A stretch of 6,078 nucleotides of DNA from Candidatus Hydrogenedentota bacterium (GTDB lineage Bacteria > Hydrogenedentota > Hydrogenedentia > Hydrogenedentales > GCA-2746185). The notes below the pieces were generated by a model. It was not told the origin of the DNA. It was given only the letters and a program-made list of their open reading frames with translations, and did no database searches. The DNA lies in assembly GCA_030123645.1 (NCBI GenBank), contig JASJYE010000164.1, positions 1 to 6,078 on the forward strand, read 5' to 3'. The stretch's first letter is position 1. Each line of letters opens with the position of its first letter. Positions 1 through 5,238 of this stretch are shown here, in pieces. The translations under genes were made by a program, and so were the position numbers.

Positions 1-695
1 CGCGAACCACCACAGAGAAAACGCGTATCATCGCCGAGCATCAGCAAGTCGTGCGCATCGACGTCGAGGAATATAAGCCGATCGGCGATGCACACGTGCG
101 CAAGGTCGTCGATCAACTGGATGGCGAGGCGGCGAAGGGCGCGCTCCAGGCCATCATCGTTGAAGACTACAACAAAGGTATGGTGAGCGAGAAGGCGCTG
201 AGGGATATCGCCGAAGTGGGCACGCGGCACGGTATCCCCGTGGCGCTCGATCCCCACCCCGGAAACGAGGCGTGCGTCGAAGGCGTCACGATACTCACGC
301 CCAATCGCACCGAGGCATTCGCTATGGCGGGCGTTTATCTTAAGCCGCCCCCACGGCCCGTTACGGATGACACGGCCCTTAGGGAGGTTGTGCGGATTCT
401 TCAGGACCGCTGGAAGGTGCGCTACCTTCTCGTCACGCTCGGCGGCGACGGCATGGCGCTCTATCAGAACGGCGGCCCGCCGCTGCACATCCCGACTCAG
501 GCCAAGGAAGTCTTCGACGTCTCCGGCGCGGGCGACACGGTAGTCGCCTCCTTTGTGCTCGCCCTCATCGCCGGCGCGTCTGCGGAAGAGGCCGCCGTCA
601 TCTCTAACCACGCCGCCGGTGTCGTCGTCGGAAAAGTCGGCACCGCGCCGGTCTCAGCGGAAGAGCTGCTTGAGTCTTTCCAGGTAGAGGAGTGA
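1..695 (+). CDS. rfaE1: D-glycero-beta-D-manno-heptose-7-phosphate kinase (PfkB family), 5' partial
   Basis: The reading frame is open from the left edge (first whole codon at base 3), so the gene starts outside the window. About 230 residues are visible and roughly 95-100 N-terminal ones are missing, judged from the usual kinase length. The family phosphorylates D-glycero-D-manno-heptose-7-phosphate at C1 with ATP, in the cytoplasm, on the way to ADP-heptose for LPS core. Visible signs are an N-terminal TTTEKTRIIA..QQVVRID stretch typical of RfaE/HldE kinases, EDYNKG at visible residues 54-59, TPNRTE at 99-104, TLGGDGM at 145-151, and the PfkB signature DVSGAGDT with catalytic Asp178. The protein stops right after the kinase fold (PVSAEELLESF), so it lacks the nucleotidyltransferase half of bifunctional HldE. 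The GTG at base 51 is internal, because family-conserved residues continue upstream of it. It overlaps gmhB by one base, which supports a shared transcript. Another PfkB sugar kinase is possible but less likely given gmhB next door. Confidence 0.9.
   Translation, partial: RTTTEKTRIIAEHQQVVRIDVEEYKPIGDAHVRKVVDQLDGEAAKGALQAIIVEDYNKGMVSEKALRDIAEVGTRHGIPVALDPHPGNEACVEGVTILTPNRTEAFAMAGVYLKPPPRPVTDDTALREVVRILQDRWKVRYLLVTLGGDGMALYQNGGPPLHIPTQAKEVFDVSGAGDTVVASFVLALIAGASAEEAAVISNHAAGVVVGKVGTAPVSAEELLESFQVEE
686..692 (+). promoter_or_regulatory. Ribosome binding site of gmhB
   Basis: AGAGGAG lies inside the last codons of the kinase gene, with its GAGG core 4 nt before the ATG at 695. It overlaps the in-frame GTG at 692, which argues for the ATG as the real start and for translational coupling through the TGATG stop/start overlap. 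Confidence 0.6.
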
Positions 696-1225
696 TGAAC
701 AAGGCCGTCTTTCTCGATCGTGACGGCACCGTCATTCAGCATGTCCACTATCTTACTGAGCCGGGCAAGGTTGAGATAGTTCCCGGGGGCGTCGAAGCGC
801 TCAAGAAGCTGCAGGAAGCCGCTTACTTGCTTGTGGTCGTGAGCAACCAATCGCTCGTGGGCCGTGGCTACGGGACGGTTGACGACGTCGAGGCGGTCAA
901 TGCGCGGATGCTGGAGCTTCTCGAGGCGGGCGGCGTGAGAATCGATTGCGTCAAGTACTGTCCGCATCTCCCCGGCGAGGATTGCCCGAATCGTAAGCCG
1001 ATGCCCGGCATGCCGATCGAGGCCGCCCGGGAACTCGGCATCGACCTCGCGCAGTCCGTTATGATCGGCGATAACCTTAGCGACGTCGAGGCGGGCCGAA
1101 ACGCGGGTTGCCAGATGAATATCCTGATTCAGCCGGCCGGTGCTTCGGACTACCGCCCCAGCCTTGGAGCCACGGTCGTGGCCTCCGGGCTTCCCGAGGC
1201 AGTCGATATAGTTCTACACGTCTAG
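695..1225 (+). CDS. gmhB: D-glycero-beta-D-manno-heptose-1,7-bisphosphate 7-phosphatase
   Basis: A 176-residue HAD-superfamily phosphatase, the usual length for GmhB. It removes the C7 phosphate from heptose-1,7-bisphosphate, the product of the kinase just upstream, giving the substrate of the heptose-1-phosphate adenylyltransferase. All four HAD motifs are visible: FLDRDGT with Asp8 (nucleophile) and Asp10, VVSNQS with Ser50, RKP with Lys101, and MIGDNLSD with Asp126 and Asp130. A zinc-loop segment CPHLPGEDCPNRKP spans residues 89-102. Cys89, His91 and Cys97 match three zinc ligands of the family, but the fourth position, Cys in E. coli GmhB (CxCRKP), is Asn99 here. The ATG at 695 gives the typical MNKAVFLDRDGT start; the GTG at 692 would add one residue. 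The TAG stop at 1223-1225 lies in the first bases of the inverted-repeat element downstream. A histidinol-phosphatase-like HAD enzyme is the main alternative, made unlikely by the coupling to the heptose kinase. Confidence 0.92.
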   Translation: MNKAVFLDRDGTVIQHVHYLTEPGKVEIVPGGVEALKKLQEAAYLLVVVSNQSLVGRGYGTVDDVEAVNARMLELLEAGGVRIDCVKYCPHLPGEDCPNRKPMPGMPIEAARELGIDLAQSVMIGDNLSDVEAGRNAGCQMNILIQPAGASDYRPSLGATVVASGLPEAVDIVLHV

Positions 1226-1252
1226 AGCATTTTAGGATTAGATAGATACGTT
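1223..1252. repeat. Outer terminal inverted repeat, left copy
   Basis: It pairs with 1445-1474 without gaps. Bases 1223-1234 (TAGAGCATTTTA) are perfectly complementary to 1463-1474, 1245-1252 (GATACGTT) to 1445-1452, and 5 of the 10 bases between also match. Confidence 0.8.
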
Positions 1253-1294
1253 CTGTCAGTTGTGAGCATGAAGTCGTTAAGGAAGAGGAAGTCA

Positions 1295-1417
1295 CGGGTG
1301 CCAATACGAGACCGGACGTTCCGGCGTCAAGCGCAGCTTGGGGGTGTGCGGTGGCGGCTTCGAAGACACCCCCAAACGAGTCTGGCGCCGGAACGTCCGG
1401 TCTCGTATTGACACCCG
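1295..1417. repeat. Inner hairpin of the element: 32-nt arms plus a 10-nt apical stem
   Basis: Arms 1295-1326 and 1386-1417 are complementary at 31 of 32 positions; the one mismatch is C1301 against A1411. Further in, 1338-1347 (TTGGGGGTGT) pairs perfectly with 1366-1375, leaving an 18-nt loop that holds TTCGAA. Each arm also carries a near-palindrome of its own, CCGGACGTTCCGG. These arms are more exact than the outer termini. Confidence 0.8.
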
Positions 1418-1444
1418 TTTCCGGACGACGGCGCGGTAGCAGCA

Positions 1445-1474
1445 AACGTATCAGTAGAATCTTAAAATGCTCTA
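1445..1474. repeat. Outer terminal inverted repeat, right copy
   Basis: Complement of 1223-1252. It ends in CTA, which read on the minus strand is the TAG stop codon of arsC. Confidence 0.8.
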
Positions 1475-1951
1475 ACCCGCGCCCGCCGGCGCATCGCGCT
1501 TGGACTCAAGCGCCTCCAGCGCCTTCGGAAGCGTCTCTACAAACGCGCGGATCTCATCGCACACACGTTCGTAGTGCCCCATCGCCTCTTCGTCGCTCGA
1601 AGCCGTCGCGGCCAGCCGGGGCGGATCGTCAAAGCTCTTATGCACGATCTTCGCATCACCGTGAAACACCGGACATGATTCGCTGGCCTGATCGCACACG
1701 GTCACCACATAGTCGAACTCTATTTGCTTGAGCTTTTCCACGGTCTTTGAGCGATACTGCGATATGTCCACGCCGGCGCGCAACATGACCTGTGCTGCAA
1801 TCCGATTCAGACCATGGGCGCGGATACCCGCCGAATAGGGTTCGAGCGCATCAGCCTTCAGGGCCCGCGCCCAGCCCTCCGCCATTTGGCTCCGGCATGA
1901 ATTCCCGGTGCACAAGAAGAGGACCTTTAACCTGTCATGCGTTTCGTTCAT
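1472..1951 (-). CDS. arsC: Arsenate reductase, thioredoxin-coupled ArsC (LMW-phosphatase fold)
   Basis: A cytoplasmic protein of 159 residues that reduces arsenate to arsenite through an intramolecular cysteine relay recharged by thioredoxin. The P-loop CTGNSCRS at residues 14-21 gives the nucleophile Cys14 and Arg20 (C-x5-R). VCDQASESCPVF supplies the two relay cysteines, Cys86 and Cys93, which separate ArsC from ordinary low-molecular-weight tyrosine phosphatases. FDDPP at 107-111 carries the general-acid Asp. The ATG at 1951 gives the usual short N-terminus before KVLFLCTGNS, though its Shine-Dalgarno is poor. A TTG at 1990, 13 codons upstream, has GAGG 7 nt ahead of it and is a real alternative start. 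No arsR, arsB or acr3 gene lies within the window, so it is a lone arsC here. It converges on gmhB, and its TAG stop is formed by the end of the inverted-repeat element. Confidence 0.92.
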   Translation of the reverse strand: MNETHDRLKVLFLCTGNSCRSQMAEGWARALKADALEPYSAGIRAHGLNRIAAQVMLRAGVDISQYRSKTVEKLKQIEFDYVVTVCDQASESCPVFHGDAKIVHKSFDDPPRLAATASSDEEAMGHYERVCDEIRAFVETLPKALEALESKRDAPAGAG

Positions 1952-2008
1952 AGGACAACTCAGATTTTCCTGCCGGATTTCCGGAGCCAATCACTCGCCT
2001 CGCCGAGC

Positions 2009-2024
2009 CCCGAAGCGCTTCGGG
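2009..2024. promoter_or_regulatory. Perfect 16-bp palindrome in the arsC leader, possible operator or hairpin
   Basis: CCCGAAGCGCTTCGGG is its own reverse complement. It lies about 20-35 nt downstream of the start point predicted for the minus-strand arsC promoter, a place where a dimeric repressor could block transcription. No T-tract follows it on either strand, so it is not a classic terminator. It does not resemble AT-rich ArsR-type operators, and the binding protein, if any, is unknown. Confidence 0.35.
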
Positions 2025-2049
2025 CATCAAAAACACGGACCCTATGCTT

Positions 2050-2079
2050 ATTATCCGCCCTCGATGGTGGTGCAATCAA
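2050..2079 (-). promoter_or_regulatory. Predicted sigma-70 promoter of arsC
   Basis: Read on the minus strand there is TTGATT (2079-2074), an 18-nt spacer, then GATAAT (2055-2050), matching the consensus at 4 of 6 and 5 of 6 positions. Transcription would start near 2043 and leave a leader of about 90 nt before the ATG at 1951. Confidence 0.45.
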
Positions 2080-2135
2080 ACACTCAACTCATTTGCGCAA
2101 TATTAATACATTTCGCCGAAATTGCGAATGGAATC

Positions 2136-2164
2136 TTGACATCATCATACAAGACTGATATAGT
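2136..2164 (+). promoter_or_regulatory. Strong predicted sigma-70 promoter for the M23-bactofilin operon
   Basis: A consensus -35 box TTGACA (2136-2141) is followed by the ideal 17-nt spacer and TATAGT (2159-2164), with TG at 2156-2157 forming an extended -10 (TGATATAGT). It sits in an AT-rich patch of an otherwise GC-rich region and points to the peptidase gene. Predicted start is near 2171. Confidence 0.65.
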
Positions 2165-2170
2165 TTCCCT

Positions 2171-2367
2171 AGTCCGCGTTAAAGGGTGTATGCGATTGGG
2201 CTTAGGTCTGCGCGGTCGAAACAAGGCAACTCGCTCGGGGGTGCCGTATTGGATTCAAGATAAATGTGTGCCTCTCGCATCCAGCAAAGGCAAGGCTGCT
2301 CCGGATTTTTGGGTGGACCGGCAGCGCTATCAGACCGTGATACACACACTGTCGGGAGTGGTTCGCA
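2171..2367 (+). other. Long untranslated leader of the M23-bactofilin operon
   Basis: About 197 nt separate the predicted transcription start from the GTG at 2368. I see no convincing gene here: the frame open through it on the plus strand runs into the peptidase gene out of frame and gives a sequence of no recognisable kind. No riboswitch class I know is evident by eye. Near its end GGGAG (2354-2358) lies 9 nt before the GTG and serves as ribosome binding site. The remainder of the 1952-2367 gap holds the two divergent promoters and the palindrome described separately. Confidence 0.4.
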
Positions 2368-3366
2368 GTGATCAAGCGTTGGACAGTGATTCTAATTCCT
2401 CACGACCGGGGCCAGCGGCGCTCATTTAGCCTCAGCAACTTGCACCTATGGGCGGTGCTCGGACTCGTCGCCGTGCTCACGCTGACGACGGCCTTCTTCT
2501 ACCGGCGCAGTGAGACGCATTCCGCCACTGCGAAACGACTCGAAACGCGCTACCGCCAGCTCGAGGCGATTCTAGAGGGGCAAGATGTTCCCGCAGACCT
2601 GGAAGGCCATCTAACGCGCAAGGAAGCCGAAATTCGAGCCCTCTACGAGACCCGAGACAAAGCGATGACCGACGAGTTGAGCCGGCTCTACGATCTCGAG
2701 CGGGAAGTGCGCATCGTTTCCAATCTCCCGGCAAGCCCTGAGAATACGGGGCAGGTGCCGCGAGCTGCTGCAGAGGGCCAGGGTGGCGCGCCGGGCGGTT
2801 CGGACACGGGGATCGTCTACGAAGATAGCGAGAACATGAACCCGCCAGCACTGATCTACGGCGTCGTGAATCCTTCGGCTGACATGATCTTGGAAGAAAT
2901 GAATCTTCGTGTTAAGAGCCTGAACCGCCTCGTGAACGATATGCAGGCGCAACGGGATTTGGTCGATCACACGCCCGCAGGATGGCCCACCAATTCCGCC
3001 AAGCGCCGAATAAACTCAAAGTTTGGCGTTCGCAGCGATCCCTTCACGCACGAGCTGCGACAGCACTCCGGCGTGGATATTTCCGCGGAATATGGATCGC
3101 CCATTTTCGCGGCGGCAGATGGCGTCGTGACCTTTTCCGGCTACCATCAGTATCTCGGTCATCTTGTAAAAATTAATCATGGTTATCGCATGGAGACGTG
3201 GTATGGTCATATGAGCAAGCGATTGGTGCATAAGGGTGAGGTGGTCCACAGCGGTGATACGGTCGGTACAGTAGGCAGCACCGGGCGCAGTACGGGCCCG
3301 CATATTCATTATGAGGTGCATGTAAACGGGGGGCGGGTTGACCCGCGAAACTACATAGGAAAATAG
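2368..3366 (+). CDS. Membrane-anchored M23 family metallopeptidase (peptidoglycan endopeptidase)
   Basis: A 332-residue protein with the layout of bactofilin-associated M23 enzymes: a short basic cytoplasmic N-terminus (1-26), one transmembrane helix (about 27-45), a charged coiled-coil-like stretch (about 52-118), a Gly/Pro-rich linker (about 121-150), a second helical segment (about 171-200) and a C-terminal LytM/M23 domain (about 206-330). The domain opens with GWPTNS...INSKFGVRSDPF and has the full zinc set: His233 and Asp237 (HSGVD), and His314 in HIH (312-314), with His281 in YGHM also conserved. Catalytic activity is therefore expected, probably cutting peptide cross-links in the periplasm. 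The GTG start is chosen for its ribosome binding site 9 nt upstream and because the membrane anchor follows at once. The bactofilin gene begins 3 nt after its stop, and a strong promoter lies about 200 nt upstream. The exact bond cleaved cannot be told from sequence. Confidence 0.93.
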   Translation: MIKRWTVILIPHDRGQRRSFSLSNLHLWAVLGLVAVLTLTTAFFYRRSETHSATAKRLETRYRQLEAILEGQDVPADLEGHLTRKEAEIRALYETRDKAMTDELSRLYDLEREVRIVSNLPASPENTGQVPRAAAEGQGGAPGGSDTGIVYEDSENMNPPALIYGVVNPSADMILEEMNLRVKSLNRLVNDMQAQRDLVDHTPAGWPTNSAKRRINSKFGVRSDPFTHELRQHSGVDISAEYGSPIFAAADGVVTFSGYHQYLGHLVKINHGYRMETWYGHMSKRLVHKGEVVHSGDTVGTVGSTGRSTGPHIHYEVHVNGGRVDPRNYIGK

Positions 3367-3369
3367 GAT

Positions 3370-3864
3370 ATGCCAGAAAAGAAACGAGAGTTCGACGAAA
3401 ACGCAGTATCGACAATTGTCGGGCCGGGAACGGTCATCACGGGGGAAATTCTCTCTCAAGGGACGGTACACATCGAGGGCACCGTCCAAGGGCGCGTCGA
3501 GTGCGAAGACACCATCGTGGTCCAGCAATCCGGCCGGGTGCAGGCTGACCTCATCGCGGGTCAGATCATCATCAGTGGCAGCGTCGAGGGCAATACCTTT
3601 GCCCACGAACGCCTCGAGATTACCAACCAGGGCAAGGTTGTCGGGAACATCACCGCGCCGCGCATCAGCATCGCCGATGGTGTAATCTTCGAAGGCCAAT
3701 GCACCATGAAACCGGCCGGGCAGGCGCAGGCACCGCCGCGTGAGGGCCAGGGCGAGCAAAAACGGCCCCAGCCCCTCAAAGAAGTCCCGAAAAATGAGGC
3801 CGATAAGCAGGCCCTGGGCGGCCCTAGGCAGGAAAATGCCGAGCCCAAGAAAGCGGCTGGCTAG
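3370..3864 (+). CDS. Bactofilin (polymer-forming cytoskeletal protein)
   Basis: A 164-residue bactofilin. After a charged tail of about 13 residues comes a beta-helical core (about 14-112) of short repeated turns such as GTVHIEGTVQGRV, SGRVQADLIAG and GKVVGNITAPRISIADG, with the regular Gly/Val/Ile spacing of the family. A flexible Pro/Gln/Lys-rich tail follows (about 114-164). Bactofilins assemble without nucleotide into filaments at the inner membrane and recruit cell-wall enzymes. The M23 gene 3 nt upstream is the expected partner, as in other bacteria where a bactofilin and an M23 peptidase together control cell shape. The ATG at 3370 has AGGA 9 nt upstream, inside the end of the peptidase gene, so the two are very likely co-translated from one mRNA. 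No membrane segment is visible. Confidence 0.93.
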   Translation: MPEKKREFDENAVSTIVGPGTVITGEILSQGTVHIEGTVQGRVECEDTIVVQQSGRVQADLIAGQIIISGSVEGNTFAHERLEITNQGKVVGNITAPRISIADGVIFEGQCTMKPAGQAQAPPREGQGEQKRPQPLKEVPKNEADKQALGGPRQENAEPKKAAG

Positions 3865-3950
3865 GCGGTCTACCGCGCTCGATTCTATCGCAGCGCGCGT
3901 AGTTCCGCGTGCGCTCCAGGCGGGGCCGCGTGTCGCTCTGAACGCCTCCG

Positions 3951-3959
3951 TGCTATCAT
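3951..3959 (+). promoter_or_regulatory. Possible extended -10 promoter for mnmA
   Basis: TGCTATCAT has the TGn extension and a 5-of-6 -10 box, about 34 nt before the mnmA start. The hexamer 17 nt upstream (TGTCGC at 3931-3936) is a poor -35 box. The 128-nt gap after the bactofilin gene suggests a separate transcription unit, but read-through remains possible because no clear terminator is present. Confidence 0.3.
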
Positions 3960-3992
3960 TTCTTGGCTAGGAAGACATGTAAAGGCTGACCT

Positions 3993-5120
3993 GTGTCAAA
4001 AGCCCCAAATCTGAAGTCGAAGGTTCTTGTCGCCATGAGCGGCGGTGTCGACAGTTGCACCGCCGCCGCCATGCTCGCCGAGCAGGGCCACGACGTCGTG
4101 GGCATCACCATGCGCGTGGTCGCCGACGAAGAGCACCGGTCCGTGTTCCAGCCATGCTGCTCGGCCCAAATGGCTGAAGACGCGAGACAGGTCGCCGATA
4201 CGCTCGGCTTTCCGCATTACACGCTGAACCTTGTGGAGAAATTCGATAGCCAGGTCATCGGCGATTTCACAAGTGAATACCTGAGTGGGCGCACGCCGAA
4301 TCCATGCGTACGCTGCAACCAGCGTCTGAAGTTCGGCACCCTCTACAAAAAGGCAATCGAGCTGGGGGCAGAATACATCGCCACGGGACATTACGTGCGG
4401 CTCGCCCGGCGCAACGGGCGCTTCGCCGTTCAACGCGCCAGGCATCTCGCGAAGGATCAGAGCTACGTCATGGCCGGGCTCATGCAGAAGCAACTTGCTA
4501 TGGGACTGTTTCCCCTTGGCGAAATGACGAAGCAGGAGACAAGGGCGAAAGCGCGCGAGCTGGGGCTGGCGGCGGCGGAGACGCCCGAGAGCCAAGACAT
4601 TTGCTTCATCCCGGAAGGCGATTACGTTGGTTTTTTGCGCAAGCGAGTCGGCGCCATGTCTCCCGGCCCGATCGTCAACACCAGCGGGGACATCCTGGGC
4701 GAGCACTCGGGCCTGATGGGATACACCGTCGGTCAACGGCGCGGCCTCGGCATATCCACAGACCAGCCGCTCTATGTCGTTCAAATCGACATCGAAAAGA
4801 ACGCGCTGGTCGTGGGCCACGAAGAAGAGACCTATTGCCGGCGATTCATCGCGAACGAGGTCGTCTGGGGCGGCATGCCGAAGCAGACCGGGCCCTTCGA
4901 CGGGCGCGTTCAGATCCGTTATCGCCATGACCCGGCCCCGTGTACGGTGTCGCCTAGGGGCAACGAGCTCGAAATCACGCTGCACACGCCACAGCGCAGC
5001 GTCACGCCCGGCCAATGGGCCGTCGTATACGACGACGAGGATCGCGTCCTCGTGGCGAGCAACATCAAAGACTTCGAACGACTCCGTTCATCACCCGCCA
5101 CAAGCGAAGCGACCGCCTAG
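3993..5120 (+). CDS. mnmA: tRNA-specific 2-thiouridylase MnmA
   Basis: A 375-residue cytoplasmic enzyme, normal length for MnmA. It adenylates and then thiolates C2 of the wobble uridine U34 in tRNA-Lys, -Glu and -Gln, using sulfur relayed from a cysteine desulfurase. The ATP-binding PP-loop SGGVDS is at residues 16-21. The tRNA/catalytic region NPCVRCNQRLKFG at 103-115 holds Cys108, equivalent to the catalytic Cys102 of E. coli. ESQDICFIP at 200-207 holds the persulfide cysteine Cys204. GHYVR, KDQSYV and GYTVGQRRGLGI are further family blocks, and the C-terminal beta-barrel domain runs from about 250 to 365. The extra Cys105 makes a CxxC motif where E. coli has DxxC. A CC pair (55-56) occurs near the ATP domain. 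The GTG start at 3993 has AAAGG 7 nt upstream and gives the usual short lead into the PP-loop. There is no functional tie to its neighbours. Confidence 0.95.
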   Translation: MSKAPNLKSKVLVAMSGGVDSCTAAAMLAEQGHDVVGITMRVVADEEHRSVFQPCCSAQMAEDARQVADTLGFPHYTLNLVEKFDSQVIGDFTSEYLSGRTPNPCVRCNQRLKFGTLYKKAIELGAEYIATGHYVRLARRNGRFAVQRARHLAKDQSYVMAGLMQKQLAMGLFPLGEMTKQETRAKARELGLAAAETPESQDICFIPEGDYVGFLRKRVGAMSPGPIVNTSGDILGEHSGLMGYTVGQRRGLGISTDQPLYVVQIDIEKNALVVGHEEETYCRRFIANEVVWGGMPKQTGPFDGRVQIRYRHDPAPCTVSPRGNELEITLHTPQRSVTPGQWAVVYDDEDRVLVASNIKDFERLRSSPATSEATA

Positions 5121-5209
5121 CCCGACAGTGCTTAGTCAGTGTTGAATTTTCGGGTATGCGCGTCTGAGTTCGATTCGTGCTTCGCTCGTGGTCAATTGCC
5201 AAGTTCCGC

Positions 5210-5225
5210 ATGGGCTAAAGCCCAT
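5210..5225. repeat. Short REP-like hairpin
   Basis: ATGGGCT-AA-AGCCCAT forms a 7-bp stem with a 2-nt spacer in the gap between the 3' ends of convergent mnmA and the glycosyltransferase gene. It is followed by CCTACCCC, so the minus-strand reading is GGGTAGGATGGGCTTTAGCCCAT. That form resembles short dispersed palindromes I recall from intergenic regions of many GC-rich bacteria. No T-run follows on either strand, so it is not a standard intrinsic terminator. Confidence 0.45.
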
Positions 5226-5238
5226 CCTACCCCTAAGT

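Larger units (their letters stand above)
1223..1474. mobile_element. MITE-like nested inverted-repeat element with presumed TA target duplication
   Basis: This 252-bp block between convergent gmhB and arsC is almost wholly self-complementary. From outside to inside it has 30-nt outer arms (25 of 30 matching, the first 12 perfect), non-matching spacers of about 42 and 27 nt, 32-nt inner arms (31 of 32 matching), and a perfect 10-nt pair around an 18-nt loop. It begins and ends with TA, as expected for a TA-duplicating (IS630/Tc1-mariner-type) insertion, and encodes no transposase, so movement would need an enzyme from elsewhere. Its terminal TAG triplets serve as the stop codons of both neighbours. 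Taking out the element with one TA leaves CACGTCTAACCCGC, in which gmhB would end in TAA and arsC in TAG. The structure is directly visible; mobility is inferred. It could instead, or also, act as a bidirectional transcription barrier or RNA hairpin. Confidence 0.7.

Noticed and set aside
1268..1411. A 47-codon Arg-rich frame starting at an ATG inside the element
   Set aside because: No ribosome binding site is evident, and its sequence is dictated by the palindrome arms. It is more likely a by-product of the repeat than a gene.
1077..1731. Open frames crossing the inverted-repeat element (minus 1077-1445 and plus 1351-1731)
   Set aside because: They are translations of the palindrome arms joined to shadow frames of gmhB or arsC. 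Both contain the same AGTSGLVL peptide only because the arms are complementary.
2171..2367. Possible tmRNA, 6S RNA or known riboswitch in the leader
   Set aside because: None of the conserved sequence blocks of these RNAs could be recognised by eye; it is reported only as an unexplained leader.
1908..2429. A 173-codon plus-strand frame across the arsC start, the promoter region and the peptidase start
   Set aside because: It overlaps arsC antisense and the peptidase gene out of frame, spans two good promoters, and its product resembles no family.
3016..3759. A 247-codon minus-strand frame opposite the peptidase and bactofilin genes
   Set aside because: Both plus-strand genes are complete with family motifs, and the antisense product has no recognisable domain.
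3892..3915. GC-rich imperfect hairpin after the bactofilin gene, considered as a terminator
   Set aside because: The stem needs a bulge and no T-run follows on the plus strand, so it cannot be called an intrinsic terminator.
3996..5015. A 339-codon open frame antisense to mnmA
   Set aside because: It lies wholly within mnmA, whose catalytic motifs are intact throughout. The antisense product is His/Arg/Ala-rich with no recognisable domain, as expected from a GC-rich shadow frame.
5121..5160. Repeated CAGTG and the nearby T-run after mnmA, considered as a terminator
   Set aside because: The CAGTG copies are direct, not inverted, so no stem forms before the TTTT.
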